DNA of 64,000 nt, taken from positions 1 to 64,000 of the forward strand of contig JAEFCZ010000026.1 in the NCBI GenBank assembly GCA_016125975.1, given 5' to 3'. Below the pieces are notes generated by a model. That model saw only the letters and a program-made list of their open reading frames with translations, was not told the DNA's origin and searched no databases. Each line of letters begins with the position of its first letter. Within the stretch, counting starts at the first letter, position 1. The position numbers were made by a program, and so were the translations under genes. This document shows, piece by piece, positions 10,305 through 19,182 of the stretch. Source of the stretch: Candidatus Nitrosopumilus sp. (GTDB lineage Archaea; Thermoproteota; Nitrososphaeria; Nitrososphaerales; Nitrosopumilaceae).

Positions 10305-10424
10305 AATGTAACATGAATGTGGTAATGTGAATTTGAAATCAATGTACTCCCACGTTCCATGGGATTTCAAGTCATCTGTAATGTGAACATTGTATGTGTC
10401 TCCTTCTTTGTCTGCAAATGCCAT
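10296..10424 (-). CDS. Short hypothetical ORF, possibly a gene remnant
   Basis: 42 aa MAFADKEGDTYNVHITDDLKSHGTWEYIDFKFTLPHSCYILF, read directly; not in ORF track. Confidence 0.3.
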   Translation of the reverse strand: MAFADKEGDTYNVHITDDLKSHGTWEYIDFKFTLPHSCYILF

Positions 10425-10525
10425 AATGATGCCTCATCGTTCATGCTATTTCTTACGCTACAAAATCAAATGTATTGCGGAAGATATTGACCTAATTTTA
10501 TATACTAAAAATAACAACCTCAAAT

Positions 10526-10729
10526 ATGGCACAAAAAAAGGAGTTCAATATTGTAGTAAAAAAAGACGGTAAATTCTATGCTGGATATTGCCTTGAGATA
10601 CCTCAAGCAAGAGGTCAAGGGGATACAAAGACTGAGGCAATTGAGGACACAAAAAAAGCCATTAAGATTTGCAAGGCGTATTTGCAAGCAAAAAGTAAGA
10701 CATCAAAAGCAATCACTGTAACGATTTGA
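10526..10729 (+). CDS. hicB: HicB-family antitoxin
   Basis: FNIVVKKDGKFYAGYCLEIPQARGQGDTKTEAIEDTKKAI is HicB-like. Confidence 0.8.
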   Translation: MAQKKEFNIVVKKDGKFYAGYCLEIPQARGQGDTKTEAIEDTKKAIKICKAYLQAKSKTSKAITVTI

Positions 10730-10941
10730 GTCTCCCAATTATAGGATGGAGAGAGATACTAGGAGCACTAAAGCATAGGGGATTTTATCCTGTCAGACAA
10801 AAAGGCAGTCATGTTGTCATTGAAAATGGATTTGGTCTCTGGACTACTGTCCCAAGAAAAGATGAGATTGGCAAAGGATTGCTTCTTGCTATCATCAAAG
10901 ACTGTGGTTTGACAAAGCAGGAATTTTTGAAGCTATTGTAA
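10726..10941 (+). CDS. hicA: HicA-family toxin
   Basis: GWREILGALKHRGFYPVRQKGSHVVIENG...TVPRKDEIGKGLLLAIIKDCGL; 4-bp overlap with hicB. Confidence 0.85.
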   Translation: MSLPIIGWREILGALKHRGFYPVRQKGSHVVIENGFGLWTTVPRKDEIGKGLLLAIIKDCGLTKQEFLKLL

Positions 10942-11158
10942 ATGTCTTGAAAATATTGAGACACAATATGATGTAGTAAATTTCTGTATGAATAATTTCT
11001 CAATGATTATTCTAATACAAATTTAGACCTTATTTTCTTTGAATGGATTCTAACTGCTCTGTTATAGACACCATACATGCAGATGACCTGCGTGTAGTTG
11101 GTACTAATGGTCTCTTACAGAGACTTTAGTGCAAAGAAAATTATGAGAAAAATCTAAT

Positions 11159-11303
11159 GATCACAGGATCACATCACACATATTTTATAGGAATTTTGTG
11201 TTGTGTGGTTTTTTTAGGCACGAAATATGTCAAAAGATCACACAAAGGATCACAAAATATGCACATATCTAGGCGTGAAATCTCACTGTGATGTACGCTG
11301 TGA
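11159..11303. promoter_or_regulatory. Cluster of GATCACA/TGTGAT repeats upstream of the GHKL ATPase gene
   Basis: GATCACA at 11159, 11167, 11236, 11248, then inverted TGTGATGT twice at about 11287-11306. Confidence 0.4.
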
Positions 11304-11362
11304 TGTGGCATATTTGTAGTAAAAATTCACAATAAATCCCATTTTTCAAACAATTTTTGTAA

Positions 11363-12895
11363 GTGTCAAGTATACAGAGAACTATGGCTGAACCTCTTTC
11401 AATTAAGATTCTTGAGACACTCAAAAATCTTCTAGATATGTACGAGTATCCAAAAGAAGAGGTACTTGTTTTAGAGGCAGTGGCAAATGGCATTGATGCA
11501 AAGGCTGGCAAAATCGAGATAAATTTTGAAGATAATGTTTCAGGTCATTATGTTACGTTTCTAAATAATGGACCGCCAATGAATCAAGCAGACTTTGAAA
11601 ACTATCATACCATATCATCATCAACGAAGACCAAAGGTGAGGGCATAGGATTTGCAGGAGTTGGAGCCAAGATTTTTTTGGCAGCATGGGACAGGGCAGA
11701 AATCATCACAACTACTGGCAAAGACAACAAAATTCTAGTGTCTAGAATGTTTAGACGAAAAGACAACGTAGAATATGATTCTAGTTTAGATGGCGTCTCA
11801 ATCAAGCAAATAATTGGAGATCGAAAAGTTAATCACAAATACGGGACATCTTATCGGGTCAAAGTCAGTGCCAAAGGATTTGAATGGCTCAAAGATAACA
11901 TAAAGGACAAGCTACAATTTTGGTTCAACTATGCATTGCTTTCAAAGACTCTGGAATTAAGAGTCAATGGAAAGCCCATAAAACCATGGGAGCCATCTGG
12001 TGAAAAATTTACCAAGAAAATATCCTACAAAAAGCAAGTAATCCCTTGTTATATCTGGATAAGCAAAGAAGACATTCCAGAAGATGAACGCCATATAGTA
12101 TATTCTGTGTTTGGAAAGAGAATCAAAAACGAGTCAGTTGATTGGGCAAATCAGATCAAAGGAGATAACAATAAACGGGTTTTTTGCATGGCTGATGTCT
12201 CAGTTCTGGCACAACAACTAGTGGCAAACAAGGAGAATTTCAAAAAGGGAACCTATACAAACTCTGTACGAAGTCTTGTCAAAAAGGCATTTTTTGATGA
12301 ACTGGACTCTAGAGGGTTGATTTTCAAGCATGAGGATATTGCCTCAAAAACAAATGTAGTGGTAAATGAACTTACAAAAAGACTAGATAAAATATTGCAA
12401 AGCCCCGAATTGAAATTCCTCAATCCGTTTTCAAACCCCAAAATCCATTACGTTACAGTAAAAGACGAGAATGGAAATATCACAATAAAAGAAGTACCTG
12501 GACAACAATCAGTTGCAAATGCAACTGAAAATGGAGGAAATGATTCTACTGACATTACAAGCGGAGATGAAGATGGGATGGGTGTTTTTGAAGATGAGAA
12601 AGGTGATAATTTAGGTAGCAACAAAACAAAAAGAACTCGTGGTTTGTTTATAATTCCTGAAAATTTTCCTGATGACAAACGAGAAGGGTGGCTTGATATG
12701 GGAAACAGGGCAGTAGTGTATAACACTGGTCATCCATTCTCAAAGTCATTTGAAAACAATCCTTCACTATATGATTATAATTTGACACGTGTAGTAATCT
12801 CATCTCTGATCAAGGCAAAAAATGATCAGACTGAGATGGATGCAATGGCTACATTCAATTATTTTGAAAAAATCCTTCATGATGTGTGGCTTTGA
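11363..12895 (+). CDS. GHKL-type (HSP90/MORC/MutL-like) ATPase
   Basis: N-box EAVANGIDAKAGKI, FLNNGPPM, KGEGIGFAGVGAKIF; likely start at MAEPLSIKI. Confidence 0.8.
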   Translation: MSSIQRTMAEPLSIKILETLKNLLDMYEYPKEEVLVLEAVANGIDAKAGKIEINFEDNVSGHYVTFLNNGPPMNQADFENYHTISSSTKTKGEGIGFAGVGAKIFLAAWDRAEIITTTGKDNKILVSRMFRRKDNVEYDSSLDGVSIKQIIGDRKVNHKYGTSYRVKVSAKGFEWLKDNIKDKLQFWFNYALLSKTLELRVNGKPIKPWEPSGEKFTKKISYKKQVIPCYIWISKEDIPEDERHIVYSVFGKRIKNESVDWANQIKGDNNKRVFCMADVSVLAQQLVANKENFKKGTYTNSVRSLVKKAFFDELDSRGLIFKHEDIASKTNVVVNELTKRLDKILQSPELKFLNPFSNPKIHYVTVKDENGNITIKEVPGQQSVANATENGGNDSTDITSGDEDGMGVFEDEKGDNLGSNKTKRTRGLFIIPENFPDDKREGWLDMGNRAVVYNTGHPFSKSFENNPSLYDYNLTRVVISSLIKAKNDQTEMDAMATFNYFEKILHDVWL

Positions 12896-13473
12896 ATAAA
12901 ACAGAAAAGATTCCAGTACGCATTGTTCAAACTCAAGACATGCATGGAACAAAAAAAATCAGCATCATGATTGATGTGGGAAACTATCTTGAGACAGGAG
13001 GTAATCCTGAAATAAAATTAAACAAATTCAAAAAACTATACTTTGATACAGTAAACTCTGCAAAAAAACTATTCTATGGTACAACAGGTGAAGAAAAAAA
13101 GTACCAAGATTTACCTAGTTCACTATACTGGAGTTTGGGGGATTTGCTAAGTAAATTCAATGAAAAGATAGAAAATGAGTTTGAAATCACAAATTACACT
13201 GAGGCAATTTCTAGAGATTTCGGACTGAGTAAAGATTACATCTATGATTTATTAACTGTGGTAAAATTTTTCAAGAAAAGTGAAGTTTTAGATTCTGTTT
13301 ATTTCTCATATTATAGGGCGTTGAAAAGAAAAAGAAAGGAACTCTCAAAACTAGGATTGTTTGAAAAAGAGAAAAAGCGTCTAAACAAACTAGGCAAAGA
13401 AGATAAACTTCCTGGGCGAGAGCAATACAAAAAAGAACTAATCGAAATAATTCAAAAAAATTCTAAAAAATAA
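12886..13473 (+). CDS. Uncharacterised partner protein of the GHKL ATPase
   Basis: 195 aa, overlaps ATPase gene by 10 bp; basic, helical C-terminus. Confidence 0.65.
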   Translation: MALNKTEKIPVRIVQTQDMHGTKKISIMIDVGNYLETGGNPEIKLNKFKKLYFDTVNSAKKLFYGTTGEEKKYQDLPSSLYWSLGDLLSKFNEKIENEFEITNYTEAISRDFGLSKDYIYDLLTVVKFFKKSEVLDSVYFSYYRALKRKRKELSKLGLFEKEKKRLNKLGKEDKLPGREQYKKELIEIIQKNSKK

Positions 13474-13553
13474 ACCCAAAATTTACAACTATTAATCTGA
13501 AACTATTATTGCTCTAGATAGATTTTTTTAAAAAATAACGATAATTAATAATA

Positions 13554-13820
13554 ATGACCGTTAAAAAAGCAATTAAAATCCTTGATTGGTGGATGAATCA
13601 AAAGAAAGAGGCAGTTAACAAACTCAAGATTGAATGGGATTTTCAAAATGATTCTCATGGTGTGGGAAGAATATTATTGGATGTGGAACAAACAATTATT
13701 TCAAATTTGGAAACCATCCGCAAAGAATTAGTTCCAAATTGCAAACATCCAAAGAAAATGAGAGATAAAACTGCCAATGGTCAAGTATATTGTATGAATT
13801 GCAATTTTGATTTAGAATGA
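13554..13820 (+). CDS. Small protein with C-terminal zinc-ribbon-like motif
   Basis: NCKHPKKM...VYCMNCNFDLE. Confidence 0.55.
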   Translation: MTVKKAIKILDWWMNQKKEAVNKLKIEWDFQNDSHGVGRILLDVEQTIISNLETIRKELVPNCKHPKKMRDKTANGQVYCMNCNFDLE

Positions 13821-13866
13821 AGAAATTGTATGAATTTATTACTTAGTGTAGATCAATCTAACAAAC

Positions 13867-14865
13867 ATGGATTTGTGGGAATATCATTTCAAAAAGGCTC
13901 ACGAAAATATCCAACTATCAAGAAAATTACACACTGAAAAACAATTCGGGCTATCCGCATTTCATGCACAACAAGGGCTAGAAATTGCTATCAAAGCATT
14001 TTGTTATGAGAAAAAAATTCATGAAATTTTTTCATCAAAGAATGCATTAAAAACACATCTCCCATCACATGTCTTGATTGCAAAATACTTCAATTATTTG
14101 ATAGATATGGATAATTGATTCAATAGACGAGATAGACTACCAGAATTAGAAATACAGATTAATACAATAATCACAATGCTTGAAAAACTTAAAAAAATTC
14201 TTGATGATTTAAAAGATCACAATAATTCAAAAATGAAACAAGTTTGGAAATATTCATTAAAAATTAATGATGATTCAAAAATCCAACAAGAATTAGAAGA
14301 AATAAAAAAGATGCAAAATTTGATTCCTATAACTTTCTTTAATGAAGTATTGGAAAGTTATCGAAATTGGGTCATTGATGTGATAGCCTCACAAAAATAC
14401 ATTAAGCAAAAATTAAACGTTCAGAGAGCAATTGAAAAAGCAAAAAAATCAACAAAAGAACTAGGATTTTCAGATGATATTGTCAACTCGTTTTTAACAC
14501 GAAAATCTACATTGTGGAAATCCGAAATCACACAATATGTAATAAAACATGGCGCAGTCCGGGTATTTGACAACATATTAGGAAAAGATGGTTTGTTTTC
14601 AAACATTGTTCATAAAGACGCTAGTATGAGAGAAAACTTTGTTTCAATACGATGGTTAGCTTGGATAGGTCTGATTTCTCCTTCTGTAATATACTCATTC
14701 CCACATGAACAAATAGGAAGGTACCCAATTATGATAGAAAATAAGAACTCAGAAGATTGGTATGAAGAAAAAGCAGACGAATTAAAATTCATTATCGATG
14801 ATTGTGACTTTGGAATAAAAAGAGTCAAAGATATGATGAAACAAAATATGTCACTAGCAACCTAA
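13867..14865 (+). pseudogene. HEPN-domain protein gene split by a single in-frame TGA (14116-14118)
   Basis: 13867-14118 (AFHAQQGLEIAIKAF, HEPN-like) and 14176-14865 are in the same frame; the sequence between is open except for the TGA. Confidence 0.65.
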
Positions 14866-14873
14866 GTTGCTAG
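14854..14873. terminator. Stem-loop CTAGCAAC-CTAA-GTTGCTAG at island right end
   Basis: Perfect 8-bp arms across the stop codon of ORF 14176-14865. Confidence 0.45.
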
Positions 14874-14923
14874 CGGAAGAATTTACGACTGGCAACCAAA
14901 GCCACCAGCTCGGAAATCACTTC

Positions 14924-14939
14924 TTGGCGTGCAAACCAA
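14924..14939. repeat. Right 16-bp direct repeat TTGGCGTGCAAACCAA (candidate att site)
   Basis: Identical to 4510-4525. Confidence 0.65.
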
Positions 14940-15027
14940 TTGGTATTATGTGATTATTGACCCATAAAGATATTGTGATTTAAAAAAATAATTGTGGTTT
15001 ACGACTAGATATTTTTTCAAAATGTAT

Positions 15028-15621
15028 CTAGTATATCATTAAAAGAAATTGTAATTCAAACATGGATATCAAACTAGATTGAGGGTGAATTATAGAATTC
15101 ATTATGCTTGGTTTTCCTTCTAAATGACTTATTCCTAATGCGTGTCCTAATTCATGTCTGACAACCATTTCAATTTGGTTAGAAGTTAATCTATCTGCAT
15201 TATAGATCGTGATAAATGCACTTTGTATTTTGTTATTTTTGTATACAAGTTCAGTAAATCCATCATGTCCTGTGTTGGATTGTTCTTTTAGGTATACTGT
15301 AATGTAGTTTGAATTGTGAATATTTCCTATTTGTAATGTTGAAATATTGGAATTATTTATTGAATTTACATTATTAATTGCATCATTCCAACTTCTAAAC
15401 AACTCACTTCTTGGTTTCTCATTTGATTGAATTGTATTTTCAATTATATCCAGTTTGTATGGTTGAACATTTGCATCTCTCAATAACATAACTGAAATTG
15501 TGTCTTCGTCAATATCTCATGGAATGGCATAATTTTGTTCTTCATATCCACTTGCACTTGCCTGAAAACCACTAATGATCATAACTACCGTTATTATGAT
15601 TGCCCATGCCCCTAGCCTCAC
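15028..15621 (-). pseudogene. Secreted matrixin-like zinc metalloprotease, interrupted by in-frame TGA
   Basis: HELGHALGISH in ORF 15028-15489; upstream in frame VRLGAWAIIITVVMIISGFQASASGYEEQNYAIP*DIDEDTISV, stop at 15517-15519. Confidence 0.6.
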
Positions 15622-15676
15622 AATATATTATATAATAAACTCATACTTTAATCGGATTCGATATTCTTATATTGCT

Positions 15677-16201
15677 TTATCCATACATTGATTTCTCAGT
15701 TGTTTCATCTGCTGGATTCGGTTGTCCTGAAAAACCACTGAAATTAGAACGTAGAATTTTTTGAATATGTGCAGTTACTCTTGCAACATTGTCCCATGTA
15801 TCGTGAAATGAAATCCTATTTAGATTCTGTTCATCCACATGTGAAAATACTGCTAAACCTACAACGTTTTCTTTGTCTTTGACCCATTGATGTCCTACAT
15901 TACAAATTGTGCAAATTTCACTAACATCCATAACTGCTTTTGAAAATGATGGGTTCTTTATCACCAATAATTTTGCATCTTCAGCAGGGAATCTCATGTT
16001 TACATTCAAATGAATTCTGTCTGCTCTATTTGCATTTTTACTAACGATGACGTTTGTTCCAACACGGAATTGCCATTCAATTAACTTACTTTTTTCTCTG
16101 ACTTTTTCTGTTTGGTCTTCATAATTGATCTTAGTTACTTTGATGAATTCTTCAACAAGGTTTTTCATTTCATCTGAAGTCTTTGTCATAAAACCACTCA
16201 T
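15677..16201 (-). CDS. DUF2299-like conserved protein
   Basis: 174 aa; family recalled from archaeal homologues, not searched. Confidence 0.5.
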   Translation of the reverse strand: MSGFMTKTSDEMKNLVEEFIKVTKINYEDQTEKVREKSKLIEWQFRVGTNVIVSKNANRADRIHLNVNMRFPAEDAKLLVIKNPSFSKAVMDVSEICTICNVGHQWVKDKENVVGLAVFSHVDEQNLNRISFHDTWDNVARVTAHIQKILRSNFSGFSGQPNPADETTEKSMYG

Positions 16202-16237
16202 AATATGTGCAATATATGCATGTTATAGAAAAAAGAG

Positions 16238-16375
16238 TTAATGGCTGTGTCCGCAACCGCAGGAATCATGTCCTCCATGACCCTCTGATTCTTTTCCTGC
16301 ACATCTAGAACATTTGTCTGAACCTGTTGGTGAGAAAAATCCTATGCCACAAGAAACGCATTTTTGATTTGCCAT
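16238..16375 (-). CDS. Small zinc-ribbon/His-rich protein
   Basis: 45 aa MANQKCVSCGIGFFSPTGSDKCSRCAGKESEGHGGHDSCGCGHSH, read directly. Confidence 0.65.
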   Translation of the reverse strand: MANQKCVSCGIGFFSPTGSDKCSRCAGKESEGHGGHDSCGCGHSH

Positions 16376-16432
16376 GATACTTATCAAAAATTACTGTATT
16401 TATTGAATACGGGTTATTTGTACGCCTGTGTC

Positions 16433-16774
16433 TTATTCTGTTGGTCTTGCATTACCAACTTCGCCTTTCTTTTGAAATTCTCTGTATTCTCCTATAATAG
16501 AACTACATTTTTCACATACGAATTGACCTCTTTCAATTAAGATCAAATTGTCTGCAACTTCTTCGTTAGGACTTTCTTCTAACTGGATTTTTGGTGGATT
16601 ATCAAACTCTGTTTCACAGTTATTACAATAATGTTTGAGCATCTTTTCAGTTTCAATTTTTCCTATTGGTGCTAGAAATAATTTTCCTACTCCTAAATCT
16701 GCTTTTTTTGCTTGTTCATCAGTAAGGTCTGCAATAACATATCCTCCAGAACCCTGAACTTTTAATTCCGCCAT
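16433..16774 (-). CDS. Hypothetical protein with zinc-binding Cys pairs
   Basis: YCNNCE and CEKC motifs. Confidence 0.65.
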   Translation of the reverse strand: MAELKVQGSGGYVIADLTDEQAKKADLGVGKLFLAPIGKIETEKMLKHYCNNCETEFDNPPKIQLEESPNEEVADNLILIERGQFVCEKCSSIIGEYREFQKKGEVGNARPTE

Positions 16775-16837
16775 TTCATATTGTTCTTTTTTTAGTTATT
16801 AAAATACTATTTGTGCTACGAAATTGTTTTTTAAAAC

Positions 16838-16937
16838 AACGAGACACACGGAAAGCGTATTTTTCCTAGGACGTTGACCTAACATGAAACGCTTTCCATA
16901 CCATCATTCTACGACGCAGAATAACGGTTTTCTCGTT
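16838..16937 (-). ncRNA. Candidate structured RNA (three-way junction); strand inferred
   Basis: Nested inverted repeats AACGAGA/TCTCGTT, GGAAAGCGT/ACGCTTTCC, ACC..ATTCT/AGAAT..GGT; no ORF. Confidence 0.4.
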
Positions 16938-17004
16938 ACATTCTATACGTTAAAATGATATTTAACAATGATCTTTATTTTCACCTGATGCTAACATCTC
17001 ATCT

Positions 17005-17193
17005 TTATGAGTTGATGAACACTTTGGAATTTGATATTGTTATCATTTCTGCCATGTTAATCGGAATTTCTTCTTTTTCTGAAATAGATATGATTTCCTT
17101 TTGATGTTTCTCTTTCAAATGTTTTAGAAATTCTTCTTCTTCGATGTTATTTTCTTTGTAATTGCAATCTGGAAACACACAGTTAAAATTCAA
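17005..17193 (-). CDS. C2H2-like small zinc finger protein
   Basis: CVFPDCNYKENNIEEEEFLKHLKEKH. Confidence 0.6.
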   Translation of the reverse strand: MNFNCVFPDCNYKENNIEEEEFLKHLKEKHQKEIISISEKEEIPINMAEMITISNSKVFINS

Positions 17194-17391
17194 TTTTTAC
17201 TCTCTAATTCTTTGATTTTAGCCTCAAGTTCTTGCATTTTTTTGTAATTCTATATTTTCGTCTCGAAGTAATCTATCTCCCTTTGATGTAGTTCATTAAG
17301 ATCCATGTTTTTGTCAACTCGTTGTAAACTTAAGCGTAGTGCTTGATTCCTAAAACCATAGGTTCTTATCTAAAATTTCTCAGCAAAATTT

Positions 17392-18270
17392 ATGGATAAA
17401 ATAAAGCAAAACTCTCCTGTACTATTCTACTTTAATCATTCAAAAAAATGGCTTGTTAAAATATCAAAAAAGGATTCACTTCATACCCATATTGGAGTTA
17501 TCAAACATTCTGATGCTATTGGAAAAGAGTATGGTTCCCGACTTGTTACAAACAAGGACAAGTATGTCTATCTACTCAAACCCACAATGTATGACTATGT
17601 AATGAAAATACAACATGGTACTCAGATTGTTTATCCAAAAGATATTGGATATATTATTGCAAGAGCAGGAATTGAAAGTGGTCAGAAAATTTTAGAAATT
17701 GGAACTGGTAGTGGATCACTTACTTCTTGTGTGGCAAGTATTGTAAAACCCCGAGGACATGTTTACACTTTTGATGTTGATGAAAATTTTATGAAAATCG
17801 CTGGAAAAAATATCGAAAAGGCTGGAGTTTCAAAATATGTTACACAACATAACCAGGATTTGAAAACTGCAAAGAAAATGCCTCTTGAAGATATGGATGT
17901 GGCGCTAATTGATCTTGGCGATCCATGGGTAGTAATTCCTCAAGTTCGAAAGATGCTCAAAGGAAGTGGCTCTATATTTGCAATATGTCCTACAATGAAT
18001 CAATTAGAGAAATTAACTATGGCTCTAGTTGAGAATGAATTTACTGATATCGAATCCACTGAGCATATTTTACGTACTATAGAAGCTCGTGAGGGAAAAA
18101 CAAGACATTCATTTCAAGGCATAGGTCATACCAGCTATCTCTGCTTTGCAAGAAAGGCGTTTTTTGGAAGAGAATCAAAGAAATCTTCCTCAAAAACTAC
18201 AAAATCAGTTTCTAAAACAACAAAAACAACCAAAAAAACTGCCAAGAAAACAAGCAAGAAAACCTCTTAA
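17392..18270 (+). CDS. trmI: tRNA (adenine-N1)-methyltransferase TrmI-like
   Basis: ILEIGTGSGSLT SAM motif, PTMYDYVMKIQHGTQIVYPKDIGYI; Lys/Thr/Ser tail. Confidence 0.85.
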   Translation: MDKIKQNSPVLFYFNHSKKWLVKISKKDSLHTHIGVIKHSDAIGKEYGSRLVTNKDKYVYLLKPTMYDYVMKIQHGTQIVYPKDIGYIIARAGIESGQKILEIGTGSGSLTSCVASIVKPRGHVYTFDVDENFMKIAGKNIEKAGVSKYVTQHNQDLKTAKKMPLEDMDVALIDLGDPWVVIPQVRKMLKGSGSIFAICPTMNQLEKLTMALVENEFTDIESTEHILRTIEAREGKTRHSFQGIGHTSYLCFARKAFFGRESKKSSSKTTKSVSKTTKTTKKTAKKTSKKTS

Positions 18271-18314
18271 CTCTCAAAACAAGATTTATTCATCTACTCT
18301 TTAGAGGTATCATA

Positions 18315-19178
18315 TTGGTTCGAAAAACACTAACAACTGCACTTGTGAAAAAATTCATTCCTGCTAGAAAAGCCAAATCTCGAAAAGGTGATAATGGAAT
18401 TGTTCTAGTTGTTGGCGGAAGTTACATTTACCATGGGGCTCCAATTTTGTCTTCAGTTGCAGCACTACGTTCTGGTACTGATTTAGTTTACACTTCTGTC
18501 CCCAAAATTAATGTCTCATCTACTCGCTCTGTATCTCCTAACTTGATTGTAATTCCTCTAGTTGATCAAAAACTAACCCGTGGCGCAGTAAACAAACTCT
18601 TAGGTGCTTTACCACGAAAACTTGATTCTGCAACAATTGGAATGGGACTTGTAATTCAAGAAAAAAATTCCCTCTTGCATCTTGTCAAATCTCTTTTGGA
18701 TAGAGACGTTAGATTGTCCCTTGATGCAAGTGCGCTAATTCCTGATGTTTTACCTCTTTTGGCAAACAAGAATGTAGTCGTTACTCCACATGCTGGAGAA
18801 TTCAAAAGATTGTTTGGTGAATCTCCCTCTAACTCTAAAAATGACAGAATAAAATTAGTAGAAGATAAAGCAAAGAAATTTGGAATCACTGTTTTGCTAA
18901 AGGGTGCAACTGATGTTATCTCTAATGGAGGTACTACCTATCTTTATGAGAAAAAAATCCCTGCAATGACTGTTGGTGGAACTGGAGATGTCTTATCTGG
19001 CTTGGTTGCAGGATTGCTATCAAAAAACAGAAAATCTTTGGAATCTGCAGCAGCTGCTGCATTCATCAATGGATTGGCTGGAAAAGCAGTTCAAAAGAAA
19101 TTGGGATTGCATATGACTTCGATGGATCTACTAACTGAGATTCCTTCTGTAATGAAGCCTTTTGATAAAATAGTGTGA
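18315..19178 (+). CDS. nnrD: ADP-dependent NAD(P)H-hydrate dehydratase
   Basis: VVTPHAGEFKRLFG, MTVGGTGDVLSGLVAGLL. Confidence 0.85.
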   Translation: MVRKTLTTALVKKFIPARKAKSRKGDNGIVLVVGGSYIYHGAPILSSVAALRSGTDLVYTSVPKINVSSTRSVSPNLIVIPLVDQKLTRGAVNKLLGALPRKLDSATIGMGLVIQEKNSLLHLVKSLLDRDVRLSLDASALIPDVLPLLANKNVVVTPHAGEFKRLFGESPSNSKNDRIKLVEDKAKKFGITVLLKGATDVISNGGTTYLYEKKIPAMTVGGTGDVLSGLVAGLLSKNRKSLESAAAAAFINGLAGKAVQKKLGLHMTSMDLLTEIPSVMKPFDKIV

Positions 19179-19182
19179 GACC

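Larger units (their letters stand above)
4463..14940. mobile_element. Putative integrated genomic island with integrase remnant and defence/toxin-like cargo
   Basis: 16-bp direct repeat at both ends, integrase-like gene near left end, accessory cargo all on + strand. Confidence 0.65.

Noticed and set aside
11007-11130. Minus-strand translation TISTNYTQVICMYGVYNRAVRIHSKKIRSKFVLE* in the intergenic region before the GHKL operon
   Set aside because: Could be a gene remnant but only ~35 residues with a stop upstream; cannot support without a search.
4463-14940. Possible CRISPR array or transposase within the island
   Set aside because: No regularly spaced repeats and no recognisable transposase; only integrase-type features.
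13867-15621. TGA recoding (selenocysteine or tryptophan) to explain split HEPN and protease genes
   Set aside because: TAA and TAG interruptions occur in other genes too, TGA is used as a normal stop elsewhere, and no SECIS-like element was evident.
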